Made by a program: the position numbers and the translations under genes. Below the pieces are notes generated by a model. That model worked only from the letters and a program-made list of their open reading frames with translations, ran no database searches and was not told the origin of the DNA. A stretch of 64,000 nucleotides of DNA. It comes from Sivonenia sp049582005 (GTDB taxonomy: Bacteria > Cyanobacteriota > Cyanobacteriia > Gloeobacterales > PMM-0068). The DNA is taken from positions 21,283 to 85,282 of the forward strand of contig JBAUTB010000089.1 of the NCBI GenBank assembly GCA_049582005.1, read 5' to 3'. Shown piece by piece: positions 7,066 through 16,953 of the stretch (its first letter is position 1; the number at the start of each line of letters is the position of its first letter).

Positions 7066-9513
7066 CTAATTGCCCGGACTATTTGTGAGCTGGGTAACTT
7101 GAAGCTTTTCTTTTCCTGCCGCGAGGCGAGGTAGAGCCAGTTCACCGTAGCGGAGCATGGCATCAAGTGCGGCTAGGCGGTTATCCCAGGTCTGAACACG
7201 GTAGGGACGTTCTAGCTTCTCCAAGCGGAGCCAGCCCACCATGCCTGAGCGCAGTTGAGATAGGTCTTGACGAACTTTTTCGATACGCACGGGACTAGGG
7301 CGTTCCACTAAGGAATTAATGCTTTCATTCACGCGCGTTACTTGAGCCTGGAAGGGAGAGATATCGGAATCGGTCATCCAGATTTTTTTACCTGAAGAGA
7401 GCAGAGTCCACTCTTTTTGGATAATCTTGAATCGTTCCTGGACAGTCTGAAAAGGCTGGCGCGTCGGATTGAAGGGTGAAACAGAAGAGTTTGCAGTTAG
7501 GAGTTGTTGTTGCTCGTCATTGAGATGGGCCACTGCGAACAAGGAATATCCGCTAGAGGGCAAGTCCCGCACTGCCTGGAGTTGGTCCCGCAATTTCACC
7601 TGGGTAAGACCTTTCACCATCAAACTGGGCAAAAAGAGGACAGGAGCATTAGCACTATTCACCTGCATGAGGTTGGGTTCTACCAACTCTTGTAGTTCTT
7701 TAGTCTCAAGGGAATAGGTCATCGGCACGATCATATCGATCAGCCCCTGTTCTGCCCAAGTCTCCCAATCTTGTTGAATGAGAGACAACCGCTGGGTGCG
7801 TTCAATGGGGAAAACTGCTGCAGAGATAATGATTCTGGGATTGGCTTGTCTCAGTTCTTGGGATACTTCCGAAACGAAAGAAGTCACCTGATTAACCTTA
7901 AATTCTCGCCACATTCTGACTAGAGAGTAGTCCTTCGTGCTGTCAATATCTATAGGGTCCACGCCCGTAAGCTGCTGGAAACGACTACGAGCCGTAGGGC
8001 TATAGCCAAAGCTTGCATTTCTCTGAAAGGGATAGCGGATGTAGTCCAACTGCACACCGTCTACATCGTATTCCGTAACGATTTCTTTGAGTAATCGTTT
8101 GAGATAGTCCCGTGCCTTATTGTTGGCAGGATCGAGCCAGGTCTCATGCTTATCCAGAAGACGGCCCTGGCGGTTTGTCATCGCCATGTCCGGATAAGCC
8201 GCTAGTACCGGACCAGGGAAGCTCTTGGGTTGATTGAGAATAACGTTGTGACGTTGGTTCCCCGTGGCAAACATCCAGCACCAGGCATGCAGTTCCATGT
8301 TCCGTTCATGGGCTAATTTTACCCCTGCTTTTAGAGGGTCCCAGCGGGTGAGGGGATTTTGTTGAGGAGCCACGTTACTTGGATAAACGGTATAGCCTGC
8401 GTTAACCGTTTCTAAGAAAACGGTATTTACGCCCGCCTTGGCCAGGCGGTCAAAAATCAGTCTGAGCCCATCTTCGGAGCCAGCTTTCACCAAAGTCCCT
8501 CTGTCTAGCCAGATGGCTCGCACTTCTGGGAGGGCGGCTAACTGGCTGGCTGGATAGTTTGCCCATAATTTATCAAGGGCTGCTTTCCACTCTGTACGAG
8601 CCTCATCATTCTTCCCCGCCTTAATCATGGCCGGGAGGTCGTTCAGGGTCTTGCGGGCTTGCTGTGCTGCGTCGCGATACTGGACGGGCAAACTATCGGT
8701 GGTAGCACTTGCATCATTGGTGAGAATAGTGCTTTCCACCCGCCCAAGAAGACTTCGAAGCTCATTCTGCATGCTGAATGCTTCAAACGTAGAGATAGGT
8801 GTGAATCTTGCTTCCTCTGCCTCTGCTAATGCCGACGCAGTACCGGGAATGTAACGCTCTAGAGCCGCTCCTAACCACTGTCGATCAGATTTAGCGGAAC
8901 TGGAGCCCCACTCCCAAGCCAAAAAAGTCAGGGAAGGCGTGGTAATGACTGCAGGACTGCCCCCTTTTTGAAACCGGGCCTGGATATTGTTTGCAAAAGT
9001 GACGGGGACGAGTATGCCCCCGCGCACAACGTCTTTGAAGTTGGCATTATTCAACCATGGGTCAGGCTGAGAAGCTTTTTCGATGGTCCCTGAAGACGGC
9101 AAGGCTCCTCCCCAATAAACGCCGAGGAGCTTTTTCAGGGCCGTTTGAACTTCAGGAGGAGAGCTAGTCCCGATCGCCCCGCTGACAATCAGTCTGCCCC
9201 CTTGGTCTACCCAGGCCTGGAGGGTGCTGACCTGTTCCAGGGTAAGCGTAGTGACATTGGGGATAAACAAGATCTTGTGGCTCTTGAGTTTGTCTAAGGA
9301 CAACTCAGTCTGATTTACTACACTGTAGGGATAGCCATTCAAACGACTCTGCAGAAAAGCCCAGTCGGCATCGGGCGCCCGCAAAACAGCAAAGAGATTC
9401 TCCGTGGCTGCATAGACAGGAGCCACCCCCTGATAAGGTGCCAGCACTCCAATCTGTTGAAACGTCAGCGCAGCCACCAAAAAACCGCGTAAGATAGCCT
9501 TTCCCCCCACCAT
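7066..9513 (-). CDS. Secreted GHL10 (DUF187) glycoside hydrolase-like protein
   Basis: Large exported protein of 815 residues. A signal peptide is visible at residues 1-35. Residues about 40-200 resemble a glutamine-amidotransferase-like/DUF4350 fold. From about residue 330 the GHL10 TIM-barrel begins with EVRAIWLDRGTLV, followed by GVNTVFLETVNAGYTVYPS, ELHAWCWMFATGN, DVDGVQLDYIRYP and MIVPMTYS. The family is related to glycosidases; the substrate is unknown, perhaps cell-wall or sheath glycan. The ATG at 9513 shares a base with the helicase stop (TGATG) and has GAGG seven bases upstream, so translation is probably coupled to the helicase gene. Confidence 0.8.
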   Translation of the reverse strand: MVGGKAILRGFLVAALTFQQIGVLAPYQGVAPVYAATENLFAVLRAPDADWAFLQSRLNGYPYSVVNQTELSLDKLKSHKILFIPNVTTLTLEQVSTLQAWVDQGGRLIVSGAIGTSSPPEVQTALKKLLGVYWGGALPSSGTIEKASQPDPWLNNANFKDVVRGGILVPVTFANNIQARFQKGGSPAVITTPSLTFLAWEWGSSSAKSDRQWLGAALERYIPGTASALAEAEEARFTPISTFEAFSMQNELRSLLGRVESTILTNDASATTDSLPVQYRDAAQQARKTLNDLPAMIKAGKNDEARTEWKAALDKLWANYPASQLAALPEVRAIWLDRGTLVKAGSEDGLRLIFDRLAKAGVNTVFLETVNAGYTVYPSNVAPQQNPLTRWDPLKAGVKLAHERNMELHAWCWMFATGNQRHNVILNQPKSFPGPVLAAYPDMAMTNRQGRLLDKHETWLDPANNKARDYLKRLLKEIVTEYDVDGVQLDYIRYPFQRNASFGYSPTARSRFQQLTGVDPIDIDSTKDYSLVRMWREFKVNQVTSFVSEVSQELRQANPRIIISAAVFPIERTQRLSLIQQDWETWAEQGLIDMIVPMTYSLETKELQELVEPNLMQVNSANAPVLFLPSLMVKGLTQVKLRDQLQAVRDLPSSGYSLFAVAHLNDEQQQLLTANSSVSPFNPTRQPFQTVQERFKIIQKEWTLLSSGKKIWMTDSDISPFQAQVTRVNESINSLVERPSPVRIEKVRQDLSQLRSGMVGWLRLEKLERPYRVQTWDNRLAALDAMLRYGELALPRLAAGKEKLQVTQLTNSPGN

Positions 9514-12170
9514 CAAAGCACCTCGTTAACAGGAAATCGGTCTAGCATTCGCTGTGCCTCGCTGGCTTTATCTTTCAGCATTGCATCTAAATATGGTACA
9601 TGAGGAATCTGACGGAGAACATCCAAAGTCCTGCGCAGGATCCGTACCAAATCACCTTCATCCAGGTTGGTAGCAGCGCAGAGTTCTTCCCAAGAAGCTC
9701 CTTTGGCCCACTGCTCTACCAGACCAACCAAAGCCGGTTCCAACCACAAAGGTAAAAACACTTTGTGTTTGCGCTGGCTCCGTTGCACCATCCGTCGCAC
9801 TTCTCGCAAAGAAGCTAATATTTCTTCCATTTCAGAAGACGGAGGATAGTTCGTCCAGGAATTCGGTCGCGGCGGCTCAGTTACTAAAGCACAGCACAGT
9901 TGAGCCAAAAGAGAAGCAGAGAGACTGCTACTGAATTTATTTTGGATATCCATAAGCGCCAACGCTAGCCACAGTTCGTTATCTCCTCGTAGGGCTGCAG
10001 CCTGTTGTCCACAAGCCGTCGGGGTGTACTGAGGATGGATAAAGTTGAGGTCCTGAAGGACTCTGACCAATCTTAAAAATTCTTCCCAATAGTATCCAGG
10101 ACTGGCATGGGTCCCTTGGCTTTTGGCATCGCCCAATTCTTGCTCTAGGCGGTGTAATTTTTTCCGCAAGCGAGCCTGCTCATGGGCTTGTTTTTCTATT
10201 TGTGTAGGTTTGAGGACATGGGCAGGATTGGCTCGCACCTGTTCATTCAACATATCTACCACAGCCCGCTGGTGTTCCAGTTCAGGAGCAGGGGCAGGAG
10301 CTGTTAAGGGAGGAATCAAATCCGCTAGGACCTGACTTTCAGCATCCCCAGCTTGATATAGTCCTGGTCGCGGGGCGATAGGGGGCGGGGTCAATCCAGC
10401 AATCTCTATGTGTTGCTTACTCAGGTAGTGCACACCATGAGCTCCTAAAACTAGCCACCGATTATCTTGAGTCAGGCACGTGAGTATTGGCTGCCCAGAA
10501 CTTTCTACACGCTTCACAAGAACAGCAGACTGGAGTTGGCGCGCTTCATCCTGTACCAGAAGTAGAGTACCCATGGAAACGTGCAAAAGTAGAGGGATCA
10601 GTTCTTTGGTCCGTTTCTCGCTGGCTTGGCCTTCCAGTAAAGTCAGTAAACGACGGGCTTCTCGCAGACTAGCCCGGAGTTTTTGATAATGTTCTAAAGC
10701 TTCCGGGGGTACAGGAATTTTGTCACTCAATTGGGTCAAACGAGCATGGATCTCGTCATATTCCTCCCGAATCGGAGCCAGATGCAGGGTACTGAGATAT
10801 TGACCAAAACTGCGTTCAACAAGACTACGAGCATCGTCCAGGGAATGGCGTTCCAAGAGATTAAGCACCATGCCGTAGCTGGGCGTGAATTGACTGACCA
10901 GGGGATCTGCTTTTGCCGTAGCGAGCCTTGCTGCTTCCTTGGCTGATTCAAAGGGACTTTGCAAGGTGACCACATAGCCTACGGGGTCCATGCCCCGACG
11001 TCCTGCCCGTCCTGCCATTTGCAAGAATTCGGAAGCGTTGAGCAGACGATGCCCGTTGTCTGTTCGTTTGGACAGAGAAGCAATCACCGTGGTCCTTGCC
11101 GGCATATTAATACCAGCCGCCAAGGTTTCCGTGGCAAATACGACTTTGATTAAGCCCTGCTGAAAGAGCTGTTCTACCAAAGCTTTCCAGGCAGGAAGCA
11201 CCCCAGCATGGTGGGAAGCGATACCCTGATAGAGACTGGCGAGTTGACGATCCCGAACAGCCGTAGGGTTATCCCGGACAAAAGCATCAATTTGGTCTTT
11301 GAGTTTTTCAGCTTCCTCTGGTTGCAAGAGGTCTACCCCATCCATACTGGCTACCGCATCATCACAACCCCTTCGGCTAAAGATGAAATAAATGGCCGGC
11401 AGCATATCTCTGCGAGCCAGATGACTGATTACAGCCGACAACGGGGGAGCTTCCATTTGCGGATTGCGTTTTTGGGGAATCCGCCGTAGCTCTGCTTGGG
11501 CGATGCGGGGATTAATCTTCTTGCCCTCAAGATCGAGGAGAGGAAAAAGTCCTTTCGGAGAGCAGAAATGAAAGGTCAAAGGGACGGGACGATAGTCTGA
11601 GTAAACTAGCTGGGTAGGGCCATGAACCTGATGAATCCAATCGGCTAGTTGGCCTGCATTCTCAATCGTGGCGGATAGAGCAGCTAGTTGGATGTGCGGA
11701 GGAGCATAGATAATCGATTCTTCCCAAACCGTTCCCCGTTGACTGTCATTCATGTAATGACATTCATCCAAAATCACCGTTTGCAAGCCCTGTAGGCTGT
11801 CTGCTTCGCCAAGCCCGTAGAGCATATTGCGAAAAATCTCGGTGGTCATCACCACTACGGGAGCATCGCGATTGAGGGATAGATCTCCTGTCAATAATCC
11901 AACACGCTCAGCGCCAAACTGACCGCAAAAATCTCGATACTTTTGATTGGATAGGGCTTTCAAGGGGGTGGTATAAAAAACACGACCCTGTCCAAAAATG
12001 GCCCGGTAGACGGCGTATTCAGCAACCGCTGTTTTTCCAGAGCCTGTGGGTGCGCATACGACTACCGATTTCCCTTGGGATAATGCCTGGATAGCTTCTC
12101 GCTGGAAAGGGTCTAATTCATACTCAAAAAGCTGTTCTAAAGGAGGGAGAACAGGGAAAGCCGCTACCAT
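9513..12170 (-). CDS. Ski2-like DEAD/DEAH-box RNA helicase with DSHCT domain
   Basis: Superfamily 2 helicase of 885 residues of the Ski2/Mtr4 type found in cyanobacteria. Motif I is APTGSGKTAVAEYA, motif II is VILDECHYMND, motif III is LSATIENA, and motif VI is QMAGRAGRRGMD. The C-terminal 180 residues fit the DSHCT domain (WEELCAATNLDEGDLVRILRRTLD). It probably unwinds structured RNA. The frame is open to 12320, but MVAAFPVLPPLEQLF at 12170 is the likely start; it removes an overlap with the divergent hydrolase gene and leaves 99 bases for two divergent promoters. It overlaps the GHL10 start by one base. Confidence 0.88.
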   Translation of the reverse strand: MVAAFPVLPPLEQLFEYELDPFQREAIQALSQGKSVVVCAPTGSGKTAVAEYAVYRAIFGQGRVFYTTPLKALSNQKYRDFCGQFGAERVGLLTGDLSLNRDAPVVVMTTEIFRNMLYGLGEADSLQGLQTVILDECHYMNDSQRGTVWEESIIYAPPHIQLAALSATIENAGQLADWIHQVHGPTQLVYSDYRPVPLTFHFCSPKGLFPLLDLEGKKINPRIAQAELRRIPQKRNPQMEAPPLSAVISHLARRDMLPAIYFIFSRRGCDDAVASMDGVDLLQPEEAEKLKDQIDAFVRDNPTAVRDRQLASLYQGIASHHAGVLPAWKALVEQLFQQGLIKVVFATETLAAGINMPARTTVIASLSKRTDNGHRLLNASEFLQMAGRAGRRGMDPVGYVVTLQSPFESAKEAARLATAKADPLVSQFTPSYGMVLNLLERHSLDDARSLVERSFGQYLSTLHLAPIREEYDEIHARLTQLSDKIPVPPEALEHYQKLRASLREARRLLTLLEGQASEKRTKELIPLLLHVSMGTLLLVQDEARQLQSAVLVKRVESSGQPILTCLTQDNRWLVLGAHGVHYLSKQHIEIAGLTPPPIAPRPGLYQAGDAESQVLADLIPPLTAPAPAPELEHQRAVVDMLNEQVRANPAHVLKPTQIEKQAHEQARLRKKLHRLEQELGDAKSQGTHASPGYYWEEFLRLVRVLQDLNFIHPQYTPTACGQQAAALRGDNELWLALALMDIQNKFSSSLSASLLAQLCCALVTEPPRPNSWTNYPPSSEMEEILASLREVRRMVQRSQRKHKVFLPLWLEPALVGLVEQWAKGASWEELCAATNLDEGDLVRILRRTLDVLRQIPHVPYLDAMLKDKASEAQRMLDRFPVNEVL

Positions 12171-12269
12171 GACGCCATAGGGCAGATACCCATATGTAAA
12201 GAAAGAATGTAAATCTTCTCCATTGTACCAAGATGCCTGAGGAGCACCAAGACTGATACATAAGTATCT

Positions 12270-13121
12270 ATGGCTAATAATTATTTCCTTTGGCAAAACT
12301 ACCAAGTCTTTTACCAGCATAGAGTGAGTTCTTTCCCAAATTCACCGGTGTTGCTGTTTCTTCATAGCTTTGGCATAGGAGTCTCCAGTGAAGAATATCG
12401 AGCAAATTTGTTGACAGAGTTTGAGTCCTATCGTCTCGATTTCTTGGGATGGGGACGTTCCGATCATCCCCCTTTGGCTTATAGTTCGGAACTCTACACA
12501 GCGCTGATTGTAGACTTTATTCAACAGGTTATTCAGAAACCCATATGGGTTATTGCCAGTTCTATCGGGGCAGGGTTCGCCCTTCAGGCCGTCAGCAGGA
12601 GTCCTTCCTTATTTCAAGGGGTCATTCTGATTGGACCGCAAGGGGGCAATACGATTAGTCAGGCAAACGATGCTGTAAAAAAAGGGTTGGATCTTCTTTT
12701 TGACACGCCTCTGGGGGCCTTGCTTCAAGGGTTGGTTACTTCTCGACAAGCCGTACGTCTGTTCGTACGCAAGCGCCTATTTAGCTCAACCTATCCGCCG
12801 TTGGCGCTGGATAAAGAAATAGCGCAACATTGGCAAAATGCCCAGTTGCCTGGAGCGGCCTATAGCCTCAAGCCTTTTCTGAATGGAAAACTATGCACTC
12901 CAATTTTGGAAGATTTGAAGGCGATCCCCGCAACGGTACCGATGCTTTGTCTATGGGGAAAGGACAACCGATTGAATCCAATCCAAAATGCTCAGAAATT
13001 CTTGTCGGTGCGCCCTGAAATGTCTTTAGTCCCGCTCCAAGGAGCTTTTTATCCTCATATTGAAGATAGTGCAACCTTTGAAAAAACGGTACGGGATTTT
13101 ATCCTGTCAAATATGCGCTAA
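12270..13121 (+). CDS. Alpha/beta hydrolase
   Basis: Protein of 283 residues with an alpha/beta hydrolase fold. VLLFLHSFGIG holds the oxyanion-hole region, DFLGWGRSDHP is the usual second-strand motif, and IASSIGAGFALQ is the nucleophile elbow with Ser in place of the first Gly of G-x-S-x-G. LWGKDNRLNP supplies the acidic residue and GAFYPHIED the His. The absence of a signal peptide suggests a cytoplasmic enzyme; similar cyanobacterial/plastid proteins have unknown substrates. The short inverted repeat GATAC-ATAA-GTATC (12255-12268) lies directly before the ATG. It is divergent from the helicase gene. Confidence 0.8.
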   Translation: MANNYFLWQNYQVFYQHRVSSFPNSPVLLFLHSFGIGVSSEEYRANLLTEFESYRLDFLGWGRSDHPPLAYSSELYTALIVDFIQQVIQKPIWVIASSIGAGFALQAVSRSPSLFQGVILIGPQGGNTISQANDAVKKGLDLLFDTPLGALLQGLVTSRQAVRLFVRKRLFSSTYPPLALDKEIAQHWQNAQLPGAAYSLKPFLNGKLCTPILEDLKAIPATVPMLCLWGKDNRLNPIQNAQKFLSVRPEMSLVPLQGAFYPHIEDSATFEKTVRDFILSNMR

Positions 13122-13207
13122 AACCCTTGTAGATAGACTAAAAAATTTGCCATATTTCTAATTAGGAGCGCAAAACCTTTCCACCTGCGCCTTTTCCCTC
13201 ATGCCCT

Positions 13208-14149
13208 ATGAAAAAACCGCTTGGGATGCTGGCCTTCATGCTTGCTACGGTTCTCCCCCTATCTATTACATCCCTACCTGTTCCAGCAGCCTTCGCGCTG
13301 GATGTTGAAGAAAACACCACCATCGCTGTTTATGAGAAGGCCAATAAAGCGGTCGTCAGCATCCGCACCCAGGGTGCAGTCGGGGCCGGAGCTATTGTGG
13401 ACAAACGGGGCTTGATTGTTACCAACAATCATGTGGTTCAGGGCAATCGCCTAGTGCAGGTAAATACCTCAACAGGCAGCACCTATTCAGGACGGATTCT
13501 AGCCGTAGACCGTCGCAACGACTTGGCGTTGGTACAGATTCAACCTCGGGAAAAGCTACCCGCAATCCAACTAGCAAAGATGTCGGCAAAAGTGGGCCAG
13601 CGCGTTTATGCCATTGGCAATCCTTTTGGCCTAGACCGCACCTTAACGGTAGGGACCCTCAGCCGGATTGCTCCCAATGGTGACTTGCAAACAGATGCTG
13701 CGCTCAATCCAGGCAATTCTGGAGGGCCATTGCTCAACTCTGCGGGTGAACTCTTGGGCATTAACAAAGCAATCTTGAGCCCTAGCGGGGGGAGTTCAGG
13801 GATTGGCTTTGCTACGTCCATAGCTCCTGTCCAGAGGCTTTTAGCGGGAACTGCCGACCGCTTTGAGGATAATAATTCGATCGCGGCAAATTCTCCTGTC
13901 CCCAGGCAACCTCAAAAACGACCGACCTTAGGAATTACGATAGAAGCTCAAAGTTTGACCATTCTGGAGGTAAAGCCTGGTTCTGTGGCTGAGCGCAGTG
14001 GACTCAGGTCTGGGGATCGACTGTTGCGGGTAAATAACTATCCTCTGAATAGCCCTGAACTTCTCCAGCAAGCCTTGGAGGAACAGCAGCCCTTGGTTTT
14101 AACTGTGGAACGCAATCAGCGAATTGGTTTGATCCGGGTGAGATTGTAG
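13208..14149 (+). CDS. S1C trypsin-like serine protease with one PDZ domain (HhoA/DegQ-like)
   Basis: Exported protease of 313 residues. Residues 1-30 form a signal peptide ending near PAAFA. The catalytic triad is visible: His in VTNNHVVQG, Asp in RRNDLALVQ, and Ser in NPGNSGGPLLN. One C-terminal PDZ domain (about residues 225-310) has PGSVAERSGLRSGDRLLRVNN. Cyanobacterial HhoA, HhoB and HtrA act in the periplasm on misfolded proteins and are usually 390-450 residues, so this copy is short: the N-terminal segment between signal and protease and the LA loop region look reduced. Only one ATG fits. Confidence 0.88.
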   Translation: MKKPLGMLAFMLATVLPLSITSLPVPAAFALDVEENTTIAVYEKANKAVVSIRTQGAVGAGAIVDKRGLIVTNNHVVQGNRLVQVNTSTGSTYSGRILAVDRRNDLALVQIQPREKLPAIQLAKMSAKVGQRVYAIGNPFGLDRTLTVGTLSRIAPNGDLQTDAALNPGNSGGPLLNSAGELLGINKAILSPSGGSSGIGFATSIAPVQRLLAGTADRFEDNNSIAANSPVPRQPQKRPTLGITIEAQSLTILEVKPGSVAERSGLRSGDRLLRVNNYPLNSPELLQQALEEQQPLVLTVERNQRIGLIRVRL

Positions 14150-14228
14150 GCCCTCCTTTCGCTGCCCTATGCCTTCCTTTTTTGGGGAGCGGGGACAGGT
14201 TACAACTGGAGGGTGTTGCATAGCTTCT

Positions 14229-16307
14229 ATGATTTCTAACCAACGGACCGACCAAGAACACTTCCTGAACAACTATCAGGGTGGTTATGCTGGGCTGACA
14301 GCGGTACCTGGAGCAGGCAAAACTACGGTTCTGGTCCGGCTATTTCTCCAATTGGTAGAGCGGGGAGTCTCAGCCGACAAAATTTTAGTCCTCTCTTATA
14401 CCCGTGCTGCCAGTCGCAACTTTCAAGAGCGCTTGCTGGCAGAAGCACCTCAACTCAGCCGCTACCGTCTGGACAATATTTGTACGATTCACGCCTGTGC
14501 CCTCCGCTTAATCCGCAGTCAGCTAAACCGCTGGGGATATAGCCTGGAGCAAACCACAACCATCTCAGCATTGCAAAAAAGAGACTTACTTGAAGGCTTG
14601 GTCCATCAATGGCTCATCGGTCGCGAAGCACAATGGCAGCAGTTCCTGTTACCTAAGGTCAAACCGGAACAGATCCAGCAGTGGCGATTGAAGCTCGTGG
14701 ACTTGGCAGAGCAAGGCATCAGCCTAGCCAAACAGGGACGGATCTCGCCTGCAGATTTGGAGAAAAGTAATTTTGCTTTTCAGCAACAGCGATTTTTTTT
14801 GGCACTCATCAGTGGTGTTTTTCAGTCCTACCAAAAACAACTGAAAGAGCTGAATTTACTGGATTTCGATGATCTTGTTTATCTGGCGATTAAGCTCTTA
14901 GAGGAGGACTGTGTACTCAGAGAATATTGGCAAAAGCACTATCGATACTTGTTAGAAGATGAAGCGCAGGATTCTTCTCCAGCCCAGTGCAAACTTCTGG
15001 AACTATTGGCTGGAGCCAAGGGGAATTGGGTCAGGGTAGGAGACCCCAACCAGGCTATCTTTTCTTCATTTACAGCCTCCAGTCACCAATTTCTCCGTGA
15101 ATTTTGCCAGCAAAATCAACATTTTCAGTTAGAACAATCAGGACGTTCTGTAAAACCAATTGTTCAGCTCGCGAACAATTTCGTAACGGCGGTTATGGGA
15201 CAGCATCCTCATCCTCCCGCCCAAAGCTCATTTTTGTCCCAGCAAATCCAGCCTGCGTACAATAGCCCAGAACCTCATGCCCAGAGTGAACCAAGATTTT
15301 GGAGCCGCGAAGAACGGGAGGAAGAAATCCAGGAAGTGATCAGGCGCAGTAAGCGCTATCTGACTACTTATCCAGACCATTCCGTTGGCATTTTAGCGTT
15401 TGCCAACAAGTATCTTGATGACTTCAATCGTCGTTTGTCTGCGCAGAATATTCCCTTTATCGATCTTCGAAATAGTCCAGGCGGGGCTTTACTCGATAAC
15501 CTGCAAATTCTTCTGCAATGGGTAGTAAACCCTCTCAAAAAAAAGCATTTCCAGGATGCCGTCCAAAAGATTGGACGCTTTGAAAAAGGACCGATTATCA
15601 GCGGATTAATTTCCCAAGTTGACCCAGTCCAATTTTTAGATGGCGTTTGGACTTGGCGAACCTTACCCGGTTGGAGCAAACTTTCGGAAAACGACCAAAT
15701 CGAATTGATCCAGGTCGAAGAAAAACTACGTTTCTACTATCAGAAGAGAATCGAACTCCTACCAGAATTTTTGCTTAGAACCAGTAAACTTTTCGGAGAA
15801 GATCCAGGCTGGATCTCCACCACAGAGCAATTAGCGCGCTCGATAGCTATTTCTGGCTACGCCAAGACTACCGAAGAATTTTTGGATTTTCTGGAGTCTA
15901 AAAAAGGACAGCGATGGCGAGAAAAAATGGTCCCAATTGAAGAGGAGATACTGGAAGAAGAGAAAGGACTGATTGAATTGTGTACGCTGCATTCTGCCAA
16001 GGGCCGGGAATGGGATGCCGTATTTATTCCCGGTATCACGCCCTACTGGTTCCCTACGGATTACAACGATCCATTCCAAGGAGAATTGGATTTTCTGACC
16101 GTTTACCCAGAAGCTCTACTGAAAACAGAAATCCTGGGAGCCGCCGATTCGAAAACCCCTGAACTGATCATGAAAGATCAGATTATCCAAGAGCGTTTGC
16201 GCTTAGTGTACGTCGGGATTACACGGGCTCGCCATTATCTAAGTTTGAGTACATTTGGCAATCCGTCGAGCGTCTTTACCTGGTTTTCGGAAGGAGTGTG
16301 GTTTTAA
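14229..16307 (+). CDS. UvrD/PcrA-like superfamily 1 ATP-dependent helicase
   Basis: SF1A DNA helicase of about 692 residues. Motif I is ALTAVPGAGKTTVLVRL-like near residue 20, motif Ia ILVLSYTRAASRNFQERL, motif II LLEDEAQDSSPAQ, motif III VGDPNQAIFSSF, motif V CTLHSAKGREWDAVFIPG, and motif VI RLRLVYVGITRARHYL. The Q-motif region (QRTDQEHFLN) is at the start. Compared with UvrD the 1B/2B insertions are short. It probably acts in DNA repair or replication-fork processing. The frame is open to an ATG at 14169; I prefer MISNQRTDQEH at 14229 because the Q motif follows directly, but the ribosome-binding site is not clear for either. Confidence 0.85.
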   Translation: MISNQRTDQEHFLNNYQGGYAGLTAVPGAGKTTVLVRLFLQLVERGVSADKILVLSYTRAASRNFQERLLAEAPQLSRYRLDNICTIHACALRLIRSQLNRWGYSLEQTTTISALQKRDLLEGLVHQWLIGREAQWQQFLLPKVKPEQIQQWRLKLVDLAEQGISLAKQGRISPADLEKSNFAFQQQRFFLALISGVFQSYQKQLKELNLLDFDDLVYLAIKLLEEDCVLREYWQKHYRYLLEDEAQDSSPAQCKLLELLAGAKGNWVRVGDPNQAIFSSFTASSHQFLREFCQQNQHFQLEQSGRSVKPIVQLANNFVTAVMGQHPHPPAQSSFLSQQIQPAYNSPEPHAQSEPRFWSREEREEEIQEVIRRSKRYLTTYPDHSVGILAFANKYLDDFNRRLSAQNIPFIDLRNSPGGALLDNLQILLQWVVNPLKKKHFQDAVQKIGRFEKGPIISGLISQVDPVQFLDGVWTWRTLPGWSKLSENDQIELIQVEEKLRFYYQKRIELLPEFLLRTSKLFGEDPGWISTTEQLARSIAISGYAKTTEEFLDFLESKKGQRWREKMVPIEEEILEEEKGLIELCTLHSAKGREWDAVFIPGITPYWFPTDYNDPFQGELDFLTVYPEALLKTEILGAADSKTPELIMKDQIIQERLRLVYVGITRARHYLSLSTFGNPSSVFTWFSEGVWF

Positions 16308-16383
16308 TGCATATTAAGCAAGACCGTGTACATTCTTAATGTCTAGCCAAGAAAACTTTTGACCTATTGATTGAGGAAATCCC

Positions 16384-16827
16384 ATGGCAATCTTCGAAAT
16401 TACCGATATTTTGCTGGAAGCGAAGAAGGAAATGCAGCTTACCTTTGCTCAATTAGGGGAGCTGCTTGGACGTGATAAAATCTGGGTGGCAGCCCTCTTC
16501 TATGGCCAAGCAAGAGCTTCTGAAGAAGAGGCCTCCCTGCTGTTAGAGGCACTGGATTTAGATGAAGCCCTGGCTGAGATTCTTACTGATTTCCCGCTTA
16601 AGGGTACTCTTGATGAAACAGTCCCCAGGGACCCCTTACTCTACCGTTTCTACGAAATTATGCAGGTATACGGAATGCCAATGAAGGACGTGATTCAGGA
16701 GGAATTTGGAGATGGGATCATGAGTGCTATTGATTTTACGCTCACGGTTAATAAAGAGGAGGATCCAAAAGGAGACCGTGTGGTGGTTACCTACAACGGC
16801 AAATTTTTACCGTACAAGAAATGGTGA
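16384..16827 (+). CDS. cynS: Cyanate hydratase (cyanase)
   Basis: Converts cyanate and bicarbonate to ammonia and CO2. The 147-residue length is exactly that of CynS. The N-terminal helix-turn-helix-like domain (TFAQLGELLGRDKIWVAALF) and the C-terminal active-site domain are both complete. The catalytic Arg and Glu lie in LYRFYEIMQVYG and the Ser in IMSAIDFTL. The protein forms a decamer in the cytoplasm. In many cyanobacteria cynS follows cyanate transporter genes cynABD; none is present here, so the enzyme may serve detoxification of internally made cyanate from carbamoyl phosphate. The gene stands alone between a helicase and a convergent gene. Confidence 0.95.
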   Translation: MAIFEITDILLEAKKEMQLTFAQLGELLGRDKIWVAALFYGQARASEEEASLLLEALDLDEALAEILTDFPLKGTLDETVPRDPLLYRFYEIMQVYGMPMKDVIQEEFGDGIMSAIDFTLTVNKEEDPKGDRVVVTYNGKFLPYKKW

Positions 16828-16830
16828 CCC

Positions 16831-16938
16831 ATGAGGAACACTGCTGGAAGAAAGATCAAGGAGTCTTACTTTGTGGCTATGGTTACTCCTGAGCTGAAGC
16901 ATCTCAAAAAGATACTTTACGAAATGTCAAAAGCTTAG
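16831..16938 (+). other. Unsupported 35-codon open frame after cynS
   Basis: Four bases after the cynS stop an ATG opens a 35-codon frame (begins MRNTAGRKIKESY, ends at the TAG at 16936-16938) with a basic, helical composition. I see no family, and no strong ribosome-binding site beyond the end of cynS. It could be a tiny gene, a gene remnant or chance. Confidence 0.2.
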
Positions 16939-16953
16939 ATTCTACAGTTTGAA

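Noticed and set aside
12255..12268. GATAC-ATAA-GTATC before a hydrolase start
   Set aside because: The 5-bp arms are too short to separate from chance; noted only in the gene entry.
12171..12320. 50-codon N-terminal extension of the Ski2-like helicase
   Set aside because: It would overlap a divergent gene start and has no helicase content; MVAAFPVLPP at 12170 fits better.
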